Assembly: GCF_030815145.1 (NCBI RefSeq)
Contig: NZ_JAUSWJ010000001.1
Span: 620,001 to 684,000 of the forward strand
Source of the DNA: Kaistia geumhonensis
Lineage (GTDB): Bacteria; Pseudomonadota; Alphaproteobacteria; Rhizobiales; Kaistiaceae
Direction: 5' to 3'
Length of the DNA stretch: 64,000 bases
In this document: positions 38,349 to 47,743 of the stretch, piece after piece
How the letters are laid out: every line of letters begins with the position of its first letter
How positions within the stretch are numbered: the stretch's first letter is position 1
Notes under the pieces: model-generated
What the model saw: only the letters and a program-made list of their open reading frames with translations
Told to the model about the DNA's origin: nothing
The model's database searches: none
Translations under genes and position numbers: made by a program

Positions 38349-40304
38349 GTGAGCACCAGCGCCGAGACGAGCGGCCCTTCCGCCGCGGGCAAGGCCGGAG
38401 CGTCAGGCGCGATCAAGCGTCCCGACGAACGCCCGGCCATCCACACCATTCGCCAGCTCTGGCCCTATATCTGGCCGGCCGATCGGCCCGACCTTCGCGC
38501 CCGCGTCGTCGGCGCGCTGGTCGTCCTCGTGATCGCCAAGCTGATCACGGTCATGGTGCCGTTCTTCTACAAGTGGGCGACGAACGCGCTGAGCGGCAAC
38601 CCCGCCGCCGGTGCGGCCGCCACGGGGACCGCCGCGCTCCTCACGGTCCCCATCATGCTGGTCGTCGCCTATGGCGGCGGTCGCATCATGCTCAACGTCT
38701 TCAACCAGTTACGCGATGCGCTCTTCGCGCGCGTCTCGGAGCATGCGATCCGCCAGCTCGGCCATCGCGCCTTCGTGCACATGCACCGCCTGTCGCTTCG
38801 CTTTCACCTCCAGCGCCACACCGGCGGCCTGTCGCGGACGATGGACCACGGGATGAAGGGCGTCGATGCCATCGTCGACCACATCATCCTCAACACGGCG
38901 CCGACGCTGCTTGAATTCGTGCTGGCGGCGATCGTGATCGCCTGGCAGTTCAACCTCACCTATCTCGGCGTCATCGTCGCGACGATCGTCGCCTATGTCT
39001 GGTTCACGATCGTCGCCTCGAACTGGCGCATCGCGCTGCGCCGCACGATGAACGCTTCGGACACCGAGGCCAACTCGAAGGCCGTCGACTCGCTGCTCAA
39101 CTACGAGACGGTCAAGTACTTCGGCAACGAGGACATGGAATCGGCGCGCTACGACGTGTCGCTGGCCCGCTACGAGGCTGCGTCGGTCAAGACCTGGACC
39201 TCGCTCGCCTGGCTCAATATCGGCCAGACGGTGATCTTCACCACCGGAATGACCGTTTGCATGGTGCTGTCCGCTGTCGCGATCCTGAACGGCACGCAGT
39301 CGCTCGGCGACTTCGTGATGATCAACGCGCTGCTGATCCAGCTCTCTTTCCCGCTCAACTTCATCGGCACCATCTATCGCGAGCTGAAGCAGGGCCTCGC
39401 TGATGTCGAGGCGATGTTCGACCTGCTCGAAGTGCCGGAAGAGGTGCAGGACAAGCCGGGCGCGCCAGCTCTCGCGGTGAGCGAAGGCACGGTGCGGTTC
39501 GAGGACGTCACCTTCCACTACGATGTCGAGCGGCCGATCCTGAAGGGCGTCAGCTTCACGGTCCCCGCCGGGCAGACGGTCGCGATCGTCGGACCATCGG
39601 GCGCGGGCAAGTCGACCATCTCGCGGCTCCTGTTCCGCTTCTACGACGTGACCGGCGGTCGGATCACCATCGACGGCACCGATATCCGCGACGTGACGCA
39701 GAAGAGCGTCCGGGCGGCTATCGGCATGGTTCCGCAGGATACTGTCCTCTTCAATGACACCATTGCCTACAACATTCGCTACGGCCGGCCCGGCGCGAGC
39801 GAGGAGGAAGTTCGCGAGGCGGCGCGCATGGCCCAGATCGCCGGCTTCATCGAGACGCTGCCCAAGGGCTACGACACCGAGGTCGGCGAGCGCGGACTGA
39901 AGCTCTCGGGCGGCGAGAAGCAGCGCATCGCCATCGCGCGGACCATCCTGAAGGCGCCACCGATCCTGGTGCTCGACGAGGCCACCTCGGCGCTCGACAC
40001 GCACACGGAGCGCGAAATCCAGGGCGCTCTCGACCGCGTCTCGAAGGGGCGCACTACCCTCGTCATCGCGCATCGGCTTTCGACAGTGGTGAATGCCGAC
40101 GAGATCATCGTTCTCGAGGGCGGGCGCATCGTCGAGCGCGGTCGCCACGAGGCGTTGATCCGCGAGGACGGACTCTACGCATCGATGTGGAACCGCCAGC
40201 GCGAGGCCGCCGAGGCCGCCGAAAGGCTGCGGCAGGTCGAGGAGAGCGATACGCTCGGCATCGTCGTGCGCGGCCCGCGACCGGCGCCCGAGGTTGTTTC
40301 GTGA
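38349..40304 (+). CDS. Atm1/HMT1-type ABC exporter (fused permease-ATPase)
   Basis: A 651-residue half-transporter of the ABCB7/HMT1/Atm1 group, which exports glutathione-linked metal or sulfur species. An N-terminal polar tail is followed by six transmembrane helices (about 45-345) and an ATPase domain: Walker A GPSGAGKST, signature LSGGEKQRIAIAR, Walker B ILVLDEATSALD and H-loop IAHRLST. The N-terminal TIRQLWPYIWPADRPDLRAR and PFFYKWATNAL agree with bacterial Atm1. GTG at 38349 follows AAGGAG. A 14-base direct repeat (38258-38271 and 38314-38327) lies upstream. Confidence 0.93.
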   Translation: MSTSAETSGPSAAGKAGASGAIKRPDERPAIHTIRQLWPYIWPADRPDLRARVVGALVVLVIAKLITVMVPFFYKWATNALSGNPAAGAAATGTAALLTVPIMLVVAYGGGRIMLNVFNQLRDALFARVSEHAIRQLGHRAFVHMHRLSLRFHLQRHTGGLSRTMDHGMKGVDAIVDHIILNTAPTLLEFVLAAIVIAWQFNLTYLGVIVATIVAYVWFTIVASNWRIALRRTMNASDTEANSKAVDSLLNYETVKYFGNEDMESARYDVSLARYEAASVKTWTSLAWLNIGQTVIFTTGMTVCMVLSAVAILNGTQSLGDFVMINALLIQLSFPLNFIGTIYRELKQGLADVEAMFDLLEVPEEVQDKPGAPALAVSEGTVRFEDVTFHYDVERPILKGVSFTVPAGQTVAIVGPSGAGKSTISRLLFRFYDVTGGRITIDGTDIRDVTQKSVRAAIGMVPQDTVLFNDTIAYNIRYGRPGASEEEVREAARMAQIAGFIETLPKGYDTEVGERGLKLSGGEKQRIAIARTILKAPPILVLDEATSALDTHTEREIQGALDRVSKGRTTLVIAHRLSTVVNADEIIVLEGGRIVERGRHEALIREDGLYASMWNRQREAAEAAERLRQVEESDTLGIVVRGPRPAPEVVS

Positions 40305-40378
40305 GCAGCGACGCGCGCTTCACACTGCCGCCGATCCGTGATTTATCGGGGCTCTATCGCGGCTCCAAGGCAGGGTGA
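40301..40378 (+). CDS. Possible 25-codon ORF between ABC exporter and psd
   Basis: GTG at 40301 overlaps the exporter stop codon (GTGA), and the frame ends 2 bases before the psd ATG. The 25-residue product is basic and unremarkable and includes a TTA codon. The only support is position: perfect packing between two coupled genes. It may equally be non-coding linker. Confidence 0.2.
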   Translation: MSSDARFTLPPIRDLSGLYRGSKAG

Positions 40379-40380
40379 GC

Positions 40381-41079
40381 ATGGATTCCATTCTGAAATC
40401 GATCCGCGCGGCGCTCGTCCCGATTCACCGCGAGGGTTATCCGTTTATCGCGATCTTCGCGTTTCTGGCGCTGTTTCTCGGCTGGCTGTGGACGCCGCTC
40501 TTCTGGATCGGCCTCGTCGCCACCGTCTGGTGCATCTATTTCTTCCGCGATCCGCCGCGCGTCACGCCGCTCGGCGCTGACATCGTCGTGAGCCCGGCCG
40601 ACGGCCGCATTTCGCAGGTCGGCCCGGCCACGCCGCCGCCGGAGCTCGAGCTCGGGCCGGCACCGCGGACGCGCATCTCCATCTTCATGAACGTTTTCAA
40701 CTGCCATGTGAATCGCGCACCGGTCAGCGGCAGGATCCTGCGCATCGCCTATCGGCCGGGGAAGTTCCTGAATGCGGAGCTCGACAAGGCCAGCGACGAC
40801 AACGAGCGCAACGGCGTTGTGATCGACACCAGCCATGGCAAGGTCGGCGTCGTCCAGATCGCCGGCCTCGTCGCGCGTCGCATCGTGTGCTTCAGCCGCG
40901 AGGATGAAACCCTGACGGCCGGTCAGCGTTTCGGACTCATCCGCTTCGGCTCGCGGCTGGATGTCTATCTGCCCGACGGCTATGTCGCGCTCGTTGCCGA
41001 AGGGCAGACCGCGATCGCGGGCGAATCCGTGATCGCGCGTTTCGGCGGCCCGTCCGACCGCACGATCAGGATCGACTGA
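40381..41079 (+). CDS. psd: Phosphatidylserine decarboxylase proenzyme
   Basis: Makes phosphatidylethanolamine from phosphatidylserine. It is the short (type II, PSD-A-like) form of 232 residues with two N-terminal transmembrane helices (about 20-60). [21 protein letters not shown] is split here by the catalytic region, and the self-cleavage site is [10 protein letters not shown], giving the pyruvoyl Ser at residue 191. A GTG two codons upstream is an alternative start. Its stop overlaps the pssA ATG (TGATG), so substrate supply and decarboxylation are co-expressed. Confidence 0.95.
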   Translation: MDSILKSIRAALVPIHREGYPFIAIFAFLALFLGWLWTPLFWIGLVATVWCIYFFRDPPRVTPLGADIVVSPADGRISQVGPATPPPELELGPAPRTRISIFMNVFNCHVNRAPVSGRILRIAYRPGKFLNAELDKASDDNERNGVVIDTSHGKVGVVQIAGLVARRIVCFSREDETLTAGQRFGLIRFGSRLDVYLPDGYVALVAEGQTAIAGESVIARFGGPSDRTIRID

Positions 41080-41885
41080 TGGAAACCATCTTTCCGCCCT
41101 TCGACCCCGACGAGAGTTCGAACCGACCGCGCCTGCGACAGGTCCGCCAGATTCCGATCCGCGTGATCCTGCCAAATCTCATCACCCTGCTCGGTCTCTG
41201 CGCCGGGTTGACGGCGATCCGCATGGCGATCGAGAGCCGCTATGGCGAGGCGATCGGGCTCATCGTCATCGCCGCGGTTCTGGATGCGGTCGATGGGCGC
41301 GTGGCACGTCTTCTGCGATCCACTTCCCGCTTCGGCGCCGAACTCGATTCCCTCGCCGATTTCGTGAATTTCGGCGTCGCGCCGGCGCTCATCCTTTATG
41401 TCTGGGCGCTCGATCAGGTGCACTCGCTCGGCTGGATCGCCGCCCTCGTCTTCGCGATCTGCGCGGCGCTGCGCCTTGCGCGCTTCAACGTCGCCATCGA
41501 CGGACCGACCAAGCCGGACTGGCACGGCAATTTCTTCACCGGCGTACCGGCGCCGGCAGGGGCGCTCATCGTCATGCTGCCGGTCTATCTCGAGAATCTC
41601 GAGATTCCGGTGGCCTCGGTCGGCGTTCCGATCGTTTTCATCTACACGCTGGCCATCGGGCTCCTGATGGTCAGCAAGCTGCCGACATGGTCCGGCAAGA
41701 AGATGGGATCGCGGGTCCCGCGCGAGATCGTGCTGCCGCTCTTCGTGGTCGTCGTGGTCGTAGCGGCCTCGCTGCTCAGCTACCCCTGGCATGTTCTGGC
41801 CTTCGGTGCCACGGCCTACCTCGTCGCCCTGCCCTTCGGCTGGCGACATTTCAGGCGGCTCGAAGAGGCCGACAGACACGCCTGA
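41079..41885 (+). CDS. pssA: CDP-diacylglycerol-serine O-phosphatidyltransferase
   Basis: Produces phosphatidylserine for Psd. It is a 268-residue integral membrane enzyme with about eight helices. The CDP-alcohol phosphotransferase signature DG-x2-AR-x8-G-x3-D-x3-D is present in DGRVARLLRSTSRFGAELDS followed by LAD. Starting directly on the psd stop is the standard rhizobial psd-pssA arrangement. Confidence 0.96.
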   Translation: METIFPPFDPDESSNRPRLRQVRQIPIRVILPNLITLLGLCAGLTAIRMAIESRYGEAIGLIVIAAVLDAVDGRVARLLRSTSRFGAELDSLADFVNFGVAPALILYVWALDQVHSLGWIAALVFAICAALRLARFNVAIDGPTKPDWHGNFFTGVPAPAGALIVMLPVYLENLEIPVASVGVPIVFIYTLAIGLLMVSKLPTWSGKKMGSRVPREIVLPLFVVVVVVAASLLSYPWHVLAFGATAYLVALPFGWRHFRRLEEADRHA

Positions 41886-41910
41886 ATCGGGCGGAGAACG
41901 GGGGAAGTTC

Positions 41911-43452
41911 TTGGGCGCTCAACCACATTTCGTGATTGTCGGCGGCGGCACCGCCGGCTGGCTAGCGGCATTCATCATCAACGACAAGGCGCGGCGGCTG
42001 AAGCTCGACGCGCGCGTGACCGTGGTCGAATCCTCGAAGATCCCGACCGTCGGCGTCGGCGAGGGATCGACCGCTGCGCTTCGCGTCTTGATGCAGTATT
42101 TCAACCTCAACGAGCTCGAGTTCTTCCGCGAGACCGGCGCGACCTTCAAGCTCGGCATCCGGCACAAGGATTGGCGCCGCGTCGGCTTCACCTATGACGG
42201 GCCGATCGACGATCCGCATCAGGTTGTGAAGCCACCGCAGGGGGCCCCCTCCGACTATCTCAACGTCTATGCCGTCGCGGCTGGCCGAAAGCTGCAGGAC
42301 ATGCACCTGTTCGGGCCGCTGCTGGAACAGAAGAAGGCGCCCTACGCCGTCAAGGATGACGGCACACTGCTGCCACTCGGCCCCTTTCACCACGCCTTCC
42401 ACTTCGATCAGGCGCGGGTAGGCAAGTTCCTCAAGGAGCGCTCACGCGGCGTCGCCACGGTCGATGCCACCATCGCGGGGGTCGAGCGCGACGGCGAGAC
42501 AGGGTTCATTCGCGCACTCTCGCTCGACGACGGCAGCCGGCTCGAAGGCGACTTCTTCGTCGACGCCACCGGCTTCCGCAAACGCATCATCGTCAAGGAA
42601 CTCGAAGCGCCCTGGGTGTCCTATGCCCGGGAACTGCCCGTCAACCGCGCCCTGCCCTTCTGGATCGACATCAAGGAAGGCGACGAGATCGCCAACTATA
42701 CCCTCGCCTGGGCGCTCGAGGCCGGGTGGATGTGGCAGATCCCGACACAGGGACGCTATGGCTGCGGCTATGTCTTCTCGGACGAATTCAAGACGCCCGA
42801 CGAGGCCCATGCCGAGATCGAGCGCGTGCTCGGCCATCCCGTCGAAGTGCGCGACGACATCCGCTTCCAGATCGGCCGCCTTGCGACGCCCTGGCTCGGC
42901 AACTGCCTCGCCGTCGGCCTAGCGTCTTCCTTCCTGGAGCCGCTCGAGGCGACGTCGATCCACGGCTCGATCGTTCAGCTCATGCTGTTCGCCGACAATT
43001 ACCTGAAGCATCCGGGCGACATGAACGACGCCGACAGGGCCGACTACAACCGCAGAATCGGACGTCAGGTCGACGATTTCCGGACATTTATCAACACGCA
43101 TTACGTTACAGAACGTGAGGACACCGCGTTCTGGAGCAATGTCAGCGCCGAGCGGCTGCACCCCGAGACGAAGCAGCGGCTGGCACTGTGGAAAAAGGAG
43201 ATGCCACGCCGCGAGCATTTCCCGTCCTTCCTCGGCGGGCTGCCGCATGTCGAGACGCAGCTTCATTACCCGGTGCTCGACGGGCTCGGACTGCTGGATC
43301 CGCAGCTGGCGCGAGCCGAGATGGCTCGTGATCCGAAGCTGCGCCAGTTCGCCCGCGAGACCTATGAGGGCCTGGTGCGCGAATATCGCGCAGCGGCGGC
43401 GAAGGCACTCGGACATGGCGACTTCCTTCGTCATGTGAACGCCCTCGGCTGA
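41911..43452 (+). CDS. Flavin-dependent tryptophan-type halogenase
   Basis: FADH2-dependent halogenase-like protein, 513 residues. Key sites known from PrnA/RebH are present at matching positions: the GGGTAGWLAA flavin loop (residues 11-20), active-site Lys80 in GATFKLGIRHKDW, WMWQIP at 273-278 (W-x-W-x-I-P, which blocks monooxygenation) and FLEPLEATSI with the putative active-site Glu. The likely start is TTG at 41911, after a GGGGGAAG ribosome binding site; in-frame codons further up overlap pssA. It lies 25 bases after pssA and 7 before a LysE exporter. No flavin reductase gene is near. The true substrate may not be free tryptophan. Confidence 0.9.
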   Translation: MGAQPHFVIVGGGTAGWLAAFIINDKARRLKLDARVTVVESSKIPTVGVGEGSTAALRVLMQYFNLNELEFFRETGATFKLGIRHKDWRRVGFTYDGPIDDPHQVVKPPQGAPSDYLNVYAVAAGRKLQDMHLFGPLLEQKKAPYAVKDDGTLLPLGPFHHAFHFDQARVGKFLKERSRGVATVDATIAGVERDGETGFIRALSLDDGSRLEGDFFVDATGFRKRIIVKELEAPWVSYARELPVNRALPFWIDIKEGDEIANYTLAWALEAGWMWQIPTQGRYGCGYVFSDEFKTPDEAHAEIERVLGHPVEVRDDIRFQIGRLATPWLGNCLAVGLASSFLEPLEATSIHGSIVQLMLFADNYLKHPGDMNDADRADYNRRIGRQVDDFRTFINTHYVTEREDTAFWSNVSAERLHPETKQRLALWKKEMPRREHFPSFLGGLPHVETQLHYPVLDGLGLLDPQLARAEMARDPKLRQFARETYEGLVREYRAAAAKALGHGDFLRHVNALG

Positions 43453-43459
43453 CGCGGCG

Positions 43460-44044
43460 ATGGACGCGCCGCTCACCTTCGTCCTTGCGGTTTTCGCGCT
43501 GCTCGCCGTGCCGGGGCCGACCAATGCGCTGCTCGCGGCGGCGGGTGCCGAACGCGGCATCGGCGCGGTTCGCCTGATCGGAATAGTCCTCCTCGGCTAC
43601 GGCTTCGCCGTCTCGCTGCTCGTCGCGCTGTTCGGGCCGCTCAGCGGAGCGGACCCGCGCGCTGCCGCCGCGCTGAGGCTGGCGGCGGCCATCTGGCTGC
43701 TGTGGTCGGCCGTCGGGCTTTGGCGGCACGCCGCAAGGCCGGGAGCGGCACGGGCCGTCACGGCCGGGCGCCTGCTCGTGACGACGATGCTCAATCCGAA
43801 GACGCTGGTCCTCGCCTTCGCGATCTTCCCGCCGCTGTCGCCCGCCGCCCTTCTTCCCTATGGTCTCGCCTTTCTGGGACTGGCGAGCCTCACCTCCCTC
43901 GGGTGGGCCCTCGCGGGCGTCTTTCTCGCCCGATCGGCCGGCAGCCTCGCGACGCCGGCCCGCATCAGCCGCGCCACGGCGGCGACGCTCGCGCTCTTCG
44001 CGCTCTGGGTCGGTAGCGTCGGGATCACCGCGCTGGTGGCGTGA
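43460..44044 (+). CDS. LysE family amino-acid exporter
   Basis: A 194-residue membrane protein with about six transmembrane helices from the LysE/RhtB superfamily. The N-terminal AVFALLAVPGPTNALLAAAG carries the family PGP motif, and the LVTTMLNPKTLVLAFAIFP segment is the conserved NPK loop. It starts 7 bases after the halogenase stop, so the two are very likely co-transcribed. Export of the halogenase product is a reasonable but untested inference. The family normally exports amino acids or derivatives. Confidence 0.9.
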   Translation: MDAPLTFVLAVFALLAVPGPTNALLAAAGAERGIGAVRLIGIVLLGYGFAVSLLVALFGPLSGADPRAAAALRLAAAIWLLWSAVGLWRHAARPGAARAVTAGRLLVTTMLNPKTLVLAFAIFPPLSPAALLPYGLAFLGLASLTSLGWALAGVFLARSAGSLATPARISRATAATLALFALWVGSVGITALVA

Positions 44045-44077
44045 GGCGCATAGGCCCACCTCACCGGTCCACGACCG

Positions 44078-44536
44078 TCAGAACGTCGTGCCCTTCGACA
44101 GCAGCCAGCGAAGCATGCGGGCGGTGTCGCGCGCGATCCAGCCCGCGTTGAGGCCGGACGGTGCCCCGAGATCCATGCCCTCGAAGAAGCAGACGACGCA
44201 GCGCGGGTCGACCCAGTGGTACGTCCAGCCAATCTTCTGCGCGCCCACCGTCGTCGCCGCGATCTTGTCCGCGAGCTGACTTTCCGGCGCCTCGGCCGGC
44301 ATCAGGATGACGACATTGCAGCGATTGGTGTTGCAGTAGACCTGGAGGAGCGCGGGGACAGCATCGCTGCGAGCGACGGAGAACCAGCGCTCGTCCCGGG
44401 CGACGTCGCCGACATGGGCCGGAGGCGCGGAGTGGACGAGCGGCAGACCGGCATCGATGCAGGCCTGCGGGAAGACCGTGTCGAGCCAGCTTTCGATCAG
44501 CCGGTACTCCGCCTCATAGGCCGAAATGAGATTCAA
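44078..44536 (-). CDS. Hypothetical protein
   Basis: A 152-residue soluble protein that I do not recognise. It has no signal peptide or membrane segment. It contains four Cys, two Trp-rich stretches (GWTYHWVDPRCVVCF) and an acidic N-terminal helix (AYEAEYRLIESWLDTVF). It lies downstream of the agp operon on the same strand but beyond a strong terminator hairpin (44604-44642), so it is probably expressed on its own. It converges on the LysE gene. Confidence 0.65.
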   Translation of the reverse strand: MNLISAYEAEYRLIESWLDTVFPQACIDAGLPLVHSAPPAHVGDVARDERWFSVARSDAVPALLQVYCNTNRCNVVILMPAEAPESQLADKIAATTVGAQKIGWTYHWVDPRCVVCFFEGMDLGAPSGLNAGWIARDTARMLRWLLSKGTTF

Positions 44537-44603
44537 TCCCGCCGCCTCCGCCCGAATGGCAAAGAGTTTCCCCGAAGCATCGCCGGCGGATCAAGCGGAC
44601 ATG

Positions 44604-44642
44604 AAGAAGCCCGGCCGCCGGGAGGGGCGGCCGGGCCTTCTG
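44604..44642 (-). terminator. Terminator of the alpha-galactoside operon
   Basis: A GC-rich hairpin (GGCGGCCGGGC pairs with GCCCGGCCGCC) about 20 bases beyond the agaL2 stop. Read on the minus strand it is followed by TTCTTC. The match is strong enough to end the operon before the hypothetical gene at 44536. Confidence 0.7.
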
Positions 44643-44662
44643 GAAGGCGCAGCGCTGGGGGA

Positions 44663-46030
44663 TCAGGCCGCAACCTTCCGCCGCGGACCACGCGCCCAGG
44701 CCGGGAGCCAGTCGCCGTGAGCTTCGATCAGCTCGTCGACGAGGGCCCAGATCTGGTCGAGATCGAGCTCGGCCGCCGTATGCGGGTCGAGCATCGCCGC
44801 GTGATAGATGTGCTCCTTGTTCTCGGTCATGAGGGCCGAGACGGTCAGCTCCTGCACGTTGATGTTGGTGCGCATCATGGCGGTGAGCTGCGGTGGCAGC
44901 GTGCCGATATGGGTCGGCTGGATGCCGGAGCGGTCGACGAGGCACGGCACCTCGACGGCGCAGCCCTCGGGCAGCGAAGTGATCAGGCCGGTGTTGCGGA
45001 CATTGCCGTAGATGACTTCCGGCTGACCGGTCCAGGCCGCGTTGACGATCGCCGAAGCATATTCCTTCGACTCCTTCACCTCGATGCGATTGGCCTTGCG
45101 GTACTCCTCGGCCGTCGCATTCCAGCGCTCGATCTGCTCGATGCAACGCTTCGGATATTCGTCGAGCGGGATGCCGAACTTCTCGATGAGGTCCTCGCGG
45201 CCGCGCTTGATGAAATAGGGCGTGTATTCGGAGAAGTGCTCCGAGCTCTCGGTCACGAAATAGCCGAGGCGCGTCATCATCTCGTAGCGCACCTTGTTGG
45301 GGCAGCGCGGGTTCCAGCCCGGCTTCGGCGCCCGGCCCTCGCGATAGGCGGCGAAGAGATCGGGATAGAGATTGCGGTAGCTGCCGTCCGCCTGGCGATG
45401 CTCGAACTCGAGATAGAACGCCATGTGGTTGATGCCGGCGGCGCGGTAGCGGATTTCCTCGTAGGGAATGCCGAGATCGTCTGCCAGCTCGTGCGCCGTG
45501 CCCTGCACCGAATGGCAGAGGCCGACCTGCTTGATCGTCGGATACTTGGCCGAGATCGCCCAGGTATTGATCGCCATCGGGTTCACATACTGGAGCATGA
45601 TGGCGTTCGGGCAGACCGCCAGCATGTCCTCGCAGATGCTCCACAGATGCGGAACGGTGCGGAGGCCGCGCATGATGCCGCCGACGCCAAGCGTATCGGC
45701 GATCGTCTGCCGCAGACCGTACTTCTTCGGGATCTCGAAATCGACCACCGTCGAGGGCTGATAGCCGCCGATCTGGAAGCAGACGACGACGAAGTCGGCC
45801 CCGTCCAGCGCCTCGCGCTGGTTGCTGAAGCTGGTGACCGTCGCCGGCACGCCGAGCGTCTGCACGAGCTTCCTGGCGATGACCTCGCTCATCTCGAGGC
45901 GCTCGGCATTGATGTCCATGAGCGCGATCTCGGCGCCGGCGAGCGCCGGACGCTGGAGGATGTCGCCGACGATGTTCTTCATGAAGACGGAAGAACCGGC
46001 GCCGATGAAGGTTATCTTGGGATGGGGCAT
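44663..46030 (-). CDS. agaL2: GH4 alpha-galactosidase (AgaL2-like)
   Basis: NAD- and metal-dependent glycosidase of family GH4, 455 residues, MelA/AgaL type. The NAD-binding fold is at the N-terminus (KITFIGAGSSVFMKNIVGDIL), the metal-binding Cys and His lie in VGLCHSVQG, and the second His in AAGINHMAFYLEF. Last gene of a six-gene minus-strand operon, 38 bases after the ATPase gene. The order matches S. meliloti agaL1-agpABCD-agaL2. It cleaves imported alpha-galactosides such as melibiose or raffinose in the cytoplasm. Confidence 0.9.
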   Translation of the reverse strand: MPHPKITFIGAGSSVFMKNIVGDILQRPALAGAEIALMDINAERLEMSEVIARKLVQTLGVPATVTSFSNQREALDGADFVVVCFQIGGYQPSTVVDFEIPKKYGLRQTIADTLGVGGIMRGLRTVPHLWSICEDMLAVCPNAIMLQYVNPMAINTWAISAKYPTIKQVGLCHSVQGTAHELADDLGIPYEEIRYRAAGINHMAFYLEFEHRQADGSYRNLYPDLFAAYREGRAPKPGWNPRCPNKVRYEMMTRLGYFVTESSEHFSEYTPYFIKRGREDLIEKFGIPLDEYPKRCIEQIERWNATAEEYRKANRIEVKESKEYASAIVNAAWTGQPEVIYGNVRNTGLITSLPEGCAVEVPCLVDRSGIQPTHIGTLPPQLTAMMRTNINVQELTVSALMTENKEHIYHAAMLDPHTAAELDLDQIWALVDELIEAHGDWLPAWARGPRRKVAA

Positions 46031-46068
46031 GTTCGACTCCAGTCAGATATGCGCTTGCCGACTGCTGC

Positions 46069-47733
46069 TCAGGCGGCGATCTCGAAGGCGGCGCGGACGA
46101 GCCGTGCCGTGTAGTCGTTCTTGGGATGGGTCAGGACGTCCGCGACCGGGCCTTGTTCGACGATCTTGCCGTGCTGCATGACGATCACGCGGTGGCAGAG
46201 CGCCCGCACGACCTTGAGGTCGTGCGAGATGAAGAGATAGCTCAATCCCTTCTCGTCCTGCAGCTTGCGCAGGAGATCGATGATCTGCGCCTGCACCGAG
46301 AGATCGAGCGCCGAGGTCGGCTCGTCGAGCAGGATGAACTCCGGCTCCATGGCGATGGCGCGGGCGATCGCGATGCGCTGGCGCTGGCCGCCGGAGAACT
46401 CGTGCGGGAAGCGCGAGAGGATCGTGTCCGGCATGCCCGCGTCGCGCAGCGCCTTCCTGACGCGCTCCAGCCGGTCGCGCCGATCCGAGCCGATATCGTT
46501 GACGATCAGCCCTTCCTCGATGATCTGCCCGATCGACATGCGCGGATTGAGCGAGGCGAAGGGATCCTGGAAGACGATCTGCATGCGCGATCGCAGGGGG
46601 CGCATCTCGGCGCGGCTGCGGGTTTCGATGCGCTCGCCGTCGAAGGTGATCTCGCCGCCATTGTTGGGGATGAGCCGAAGCAGCGCCTGGCCGAAGGTCG
46701 TCTTGCCCGAGCCGCTCTCGCCGACGAGGCCGAGGGTCTCGTGGCGGCGAAGGTCGAGGCTCAGATTGTCGACGGCGATCAGCGGGAAATATTCCGGCTT
46801 GAAGAAGCCGCCGCGCTTCAGCGTGAAGGCGACGCGGACATCCTTGCCTTCGAGGATCACCGGCGTCCCGGCCGGCAGCGGATTGGCGGCGCCCTTCGGC
46901 TCCGAAGCCAGGAGGTGGCGGGTATAGGTGTGGCGCGGCGCGCGGAAGATCTCCTCCGTGCGATTGTGCTCCTTCACCTCGCCATTCTGCATCACATAGA
47001 CATAGTCCGAGAACTGGCGGACGATCGTCAGGTCATGCGTGATCAGGATCACCGCCATGCCGTGGCGGGCCTGCAGATCCTTGATGAGATTGAGGATCTG
47101 CGCCTGCACGGTGACGTCGAGCGCCGTCGTCGGCTCGTCGGCGATGAGCACGTCGGGATTGTTGGCGAGCGCCATGGCGATCATGACGCGCTGGCGCTGG
47201 CCGCCCGAAAGCTGGTGCGGATACTGCTTCAACCGCGCCGCCGGCTCGGGGATCTTCACCTCGGCGAGCAGTGCCTCGGCGCGCTTCATCGCCTCGCCCC
47301 GGCTCACCTTGTTGTGCAGGTGGATGACCTCGCAGATCTGCTGGCCGATCGTATAGACCGGATTCAGCGAGCTCATCGGCTCCTGGAAGATCATCGCGAA
47401 GCGGTCGCCGCGAAGGCGCCGGCGCTGCGTCGAGGAGAACTCCAGGATGTTCTTGCCTTCGAACAGGATGCGGGCGCCGGGAGTGATCTTCGCGCGCTTC
47501 GAGAGAAGGCCCATGATGGTGCGCGCGGTCACCGATTTGCCGGAACCGCTCTCGCCGACGACCGCGATCGTCTCACCGCGATGAAGCTGGAAGGACACGT
47601 CGCGCACCGCCTGGACGGTGCCACCCTCGACCTTGAAGGTGACGCCGATATTGCGGGCATCGACGATGAGCTCGCGACCATGCTGATTGAGGTCGGTACG
47701 CTCGGGCGGGCAGAAAGTCTCCGTCTCGGCCAT
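46069..47733 (-). CDS. agpD: ABC transporter dual ATP-binding protein (AgpD-like)
   Basis: Energises the alpha-galactoside importer. The 554-residue protein carries two complete ATPase domains of the oligopeptide type in one chain, fusing the DppD- and DppF-like parts. Domain 1 (about 20-285) has GESGSGKSVT, LSGGQRQRVMIAMA and LIADEPTTALD. Domain 2 (about 300-550) has GESGSGKTTF, FSGGQRQRIAIARA and ILLDEPTSALD. The ATG at 47733 is preferred because GAGG lies 8 bases before it. It is 10 bases from the upstream permease. Confidence 0.93.
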   Translation of the reverse strand: MAETETFCPPERTDLNQHGRELIVDARNIGVTFKVEGGTVQAVRDVSFQLHRGETIAVVGESGSGKSVTARTIMGLLSKRAKITPGARILFEGKNILEFSSTQRRRLRGDRFAMIFQEPMSSLNPVYTIGQQICEVIHLHNKVSRGEAMKRAEALLAEVKIPEPAARLKQYPHQLSGGQRQRVMIAMALANNPDVLIADEPTTALDVTVQAQILNLIKDLQARHGMAVILITHDLTIVRQFSDYVYVMQNGEVKEHNRTEEIFRAPRHTYTRHLLASEPKGAANPLPAGTPVILEGKDVRVAFTLKRGGFFKPEYFPLIAVDNLSLDLRRHETLGLVGESGSGKTTFGQALLRLIPNNGGEITFDGERIETRSRAEMRPLRSRMQIVFQDPFASLNPRMSIGQIIEEGLIVNDIGSDRRDRLERVRKALRDAGMPDTILSRFPHEFSGGQRQRIAIARAIAMEPEFILLDEPTSALDLSVQAQIIDLLRKLQDEKGLSYLFISHDLKVVRALCHRVIVMQHGKIVEQGPVADVLTHPKNDYTARLVRAAFEIAA

Positions 47734-47743
47734 GACCATTGCC

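Noticed and set aside
44216-46114. Large plus-strand frame opposite the GH4 gene
   Set aside because: An antisense shadow of agaL2. Composition is typical of reverse-complemented GC-rich coding sequence.
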